45,436 bases of DNA. It comes from an uncultured Blautia sp. (lineage in GTDB: Bacteria; Bacillota; Clostridia; Lachnospirales; Lachnospiraceae). Shown one piece after another: positions 44,436 to 45,436 of the stretch (positions are counted from its first letter, which is position 1; every line of letters begins with the position of its first letter). The notes under the pieces were generated by a model, which saw nothing but the letters and a program-made list of their open reading frames with translations, was not told the DNA's origin and did not search any database. The DNA is taken from assembly GCA_934394545.1 (NCBI GenBank), contig CAKRRG010000016.1:1-45436 (forward strand). The letters are read 5' to 3'. The position numbers and the translations under genes are program-made.

Positions 44436-45080
44436 ATGCTTGGACTCAAACCGATTAAAACATTACCTATCCGAGAGAAAATCGCAGCAACACTTCGAGA
44501 AGCAATTCTGTCTCGGAAAATTCCAGCAGGAGAGGTTCTGACATTGGAAAGTACAGCGCAGGAACTTGGTGTATCCATTACACCAGTGCGGGAGGCTTTC
44601 CAAATTCTTGCAAGGGACGGTCTTCTGGAACTAAAGCAGAATAAGAGAGCTGTTGTTGTAGGAGTAACAGAAAAAACAATTCAGGAGCATTTCCAGATTC
44701 GGGCAGCATTGGAAAGTGAAGCCTGTGTACTTTGCTGCAAGAACAAAATTGACCTTAAAAGAATCGATCAGATTCTCAAGGTCTCGCGGGAAGTAATTGA
44801 GGATAAAGATTACGAAAGTTATGCCAGCCTGAACCAGACATTTCATATGGAGCTGTGGCTTGCAGCAGGAAATAACAAGCTTGAAAATATGTTATCAGAG
44901 TTGTGGAACGGGCTTTCAAGAGGAATGAAAATAAATGAAGAGGAGCATATACGTAAATCACTTAATGATCATGAAGAGATTGTCCAGTGTATCCGAAGGG
45001 GAAATGAAGTGGAATGCTATGTCAAAATGCATGCTCATATTGAGGAGAGCTGTAGGAATTTTCTTCTTCAGTACCAGTAA
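44436..45080 (+). CDS. GntR family regulator, FadR subfamily (FCD domain)
   Basis: 214 residues. The winged-helix domain occupies about 5-72 (PIREKIAATLREAILSRKIP, then STAQELGVSITPVREAFQIL). The FCD effector domain covers about 78-210, with the usual metal ligands in ASLNQTFHMELWLAAG, SLNDHEEIVQ and MHAHIEESC. Such proteins respond to small carboxylates or amino-acid-derived ligands. The permease gene follows on the same strand after 153 bases; the palindrome at 45177-45188 in that gap fits the FadR-type operator, so the permease is a likely target. The gene has an AGGAG RBS. Confidence 0.92.
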   Translation: MLGLKPIKTLPIREKIAATLREAILSRKIPAGEVLTLESTAQELGVSITPVREAFQILARDGLLELKQNKRAVVVGVTEKTIQEHFQIRAALESEACVLCCKNKIDLKRIDQILKVSREVIEDKDYESYASLNQTFHMELWLAAGNNKLENMLSELWNGLSRGMKINEEEHIRKSLNDHEEIVQCIRRGNEVECYVKMHAHIEESCRNFLLQYQ

Positions 45081-45119
45081 GTAGTAAATATATACAAAAA
45101 TCAAATAGCAATTTTTTGC

Positions 45120-45163
45120 AAAACGTCGAAAATGTTAAATCTTATTGACAAAAAAGACGTTTT
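45120..45163. repeat. Inverted repeat around the permease -35
   Basis: AAAACGTC (45120-45127) and GACGTTTT (45156-45163) are exact inverted repeats separated by 28 bases, enclosing the -35 box. Possible second regulator site or mRNA-independent structure. Confidence 0.4.
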
Positions 45164-45173
45164 TGTTTATTCT
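45145..45173 (+). promoter_or_regulatory. Promoter of the permease gene
   Basis: TTGACA (45145-45150), 17 bases, TATTCT (45168-45173), about 60 bases before the permease ATG. Confidence 0.8.
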
Positions 45174-45176
45174 TAG

Positions 45177-45188
45177 ATTGTATACAAT
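45177..45188. promoter_or_regulatory. Candidate operator of the GntR regulator
   Basis: ATTGTATACAAT is a perfect 12-base palindrome matching the FadR-subfamily pattern T-x-G-T-x-x-A-C-x-A. It begins three bases after the -10 of the permease promoter, so bound protein would block transcription start. Confidence 0.75.
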
Positions 45189-45233
45189 ATCAAATATAAA
45201 AAATAAATAATAAAGAACAAAAGGAGAGGTAAA

Positions 45234-45436
45234 ATGAGCACTAAAAACATCATTGTGAATACTTCTGAACCGAAGCCAGGAATTCTTGGCAGAGGAGATA
45301 TGTTCGCAATCGCGGTAGGAATGGTAATCGGATCAGGAATGGTAACTCTGATTGGTCCAGCAATGGCATATACAGGATATTCTGTATGGCTGGCCTATTT
45401 AACAGCAATTGTTATGGGATTTTTTATGGTGTTCCC
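45234..45436 (+). CDS. Amino-acid permease (APC superfamily), N-terminal part
   Basis: The gene runs off the window after 67 codons. ATG 45234 follows AAGGAGAGG. After a short cytosolic start comes a first helix with GRGDMFAIAVGMVIGSGMV, including the GxIxGSG-type motif (here GMVIGSGMV) that binds the substrate carboxylate in APC transporters, then IGPAMAYTGYSVWLAYLTAI. Substrate unknown. Probably controlled by the GntR protein upstream. Confidence 0.8.
   Translation, partial: MSTKNIIVNTSEPKPGILGRGDMFAIAVGMVIGSGMVTLIGPAMAYTGYSVWLAYLTAIVMGFFMVF

Overview
The window looks like chromosomal DNA of a low-to-moderate GC, Gram-positive anaerobe of the Clostridia, most likely a gut Lachnospiraceae of the Blautia/Ruminococcus type (inference). 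The grounds are Firmicutes-type genes (recU, relQ-like synthetase, YlbJ, short HisG with HisZ, TPP and cobalamin riboswitches, thiSFGHE) and consistent Shine-Dalgarno and sigma-A promoter sequences. Most of it is ordinary core chromosome; the accessory material is small and local.

Layout. 1-600: end of a LysR regulator. 654-1127: cysteine-rich DUF2284 protein. 1294-3400: decayed patch with two damaged genes (one a ThrE-type exporter carrying an in-frame TGA), a palindrome like an IS200/IS605 end, and a 5'-truncated tyrosine recombinase. 3736-5833: mgsA-rsmD-coaD and a coiled-coil protein. 5864-6793 (minus): YlbJ. 6905-9327: pepD and an M23 peptidase. 9417-14893: ppGpp synthetase, YgiQ-like radical SAM protein, membrane protein, RluA-type pseudouridine synthase, signal peptidase I, recU. 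15008-19042: hisZGDBI behind a perfect consensus promoter. 19072-20502: VanW protein. 20524-26799: cobalamin riboswitch and a four-gene uptake operon. 26886-32739: YitT, esterase, acyltransferase-like membrane protein, a reverse-strand unknown and an NSS transporter. 33003-34335: NUDIX hydrolase and RsmJ. 34382-38163: TPP riboswitch and thiSFGHE. 38176-44362: a large structured RNA and a polyamine operon. 44436-end: GntR/FCD regulator and the start of an amino-acid permease with a FadR-type palindrome between them.

Three units stand out. (1) The B12-riboswitch operon makes a secreted protein with three related beta-rich domains whose C-terminus is only the first part of a substrate-binding protein, homologous to the full binding protein encoded next; that protein has a signal peptide but no lipobox. 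The ATPase has Glu where Gln is usual in the Q-loop and carries an extra domain of about 100 residues. (2) The polyamine operon (arginine decarboxylase, aminopropyltransferase, agmatinase, carboxy(nor)spermidine dehydrogenase and decarboxylase) holds parts of two spermidine routes without speD. Its roughly 400-nt leader folds into many nested hairpins and ends in an intrinsic terminator, with no clear promoter after it. (3) The GntR/permease pair has a clear candidate operator. All names rest on reading motifs; no database search was run.
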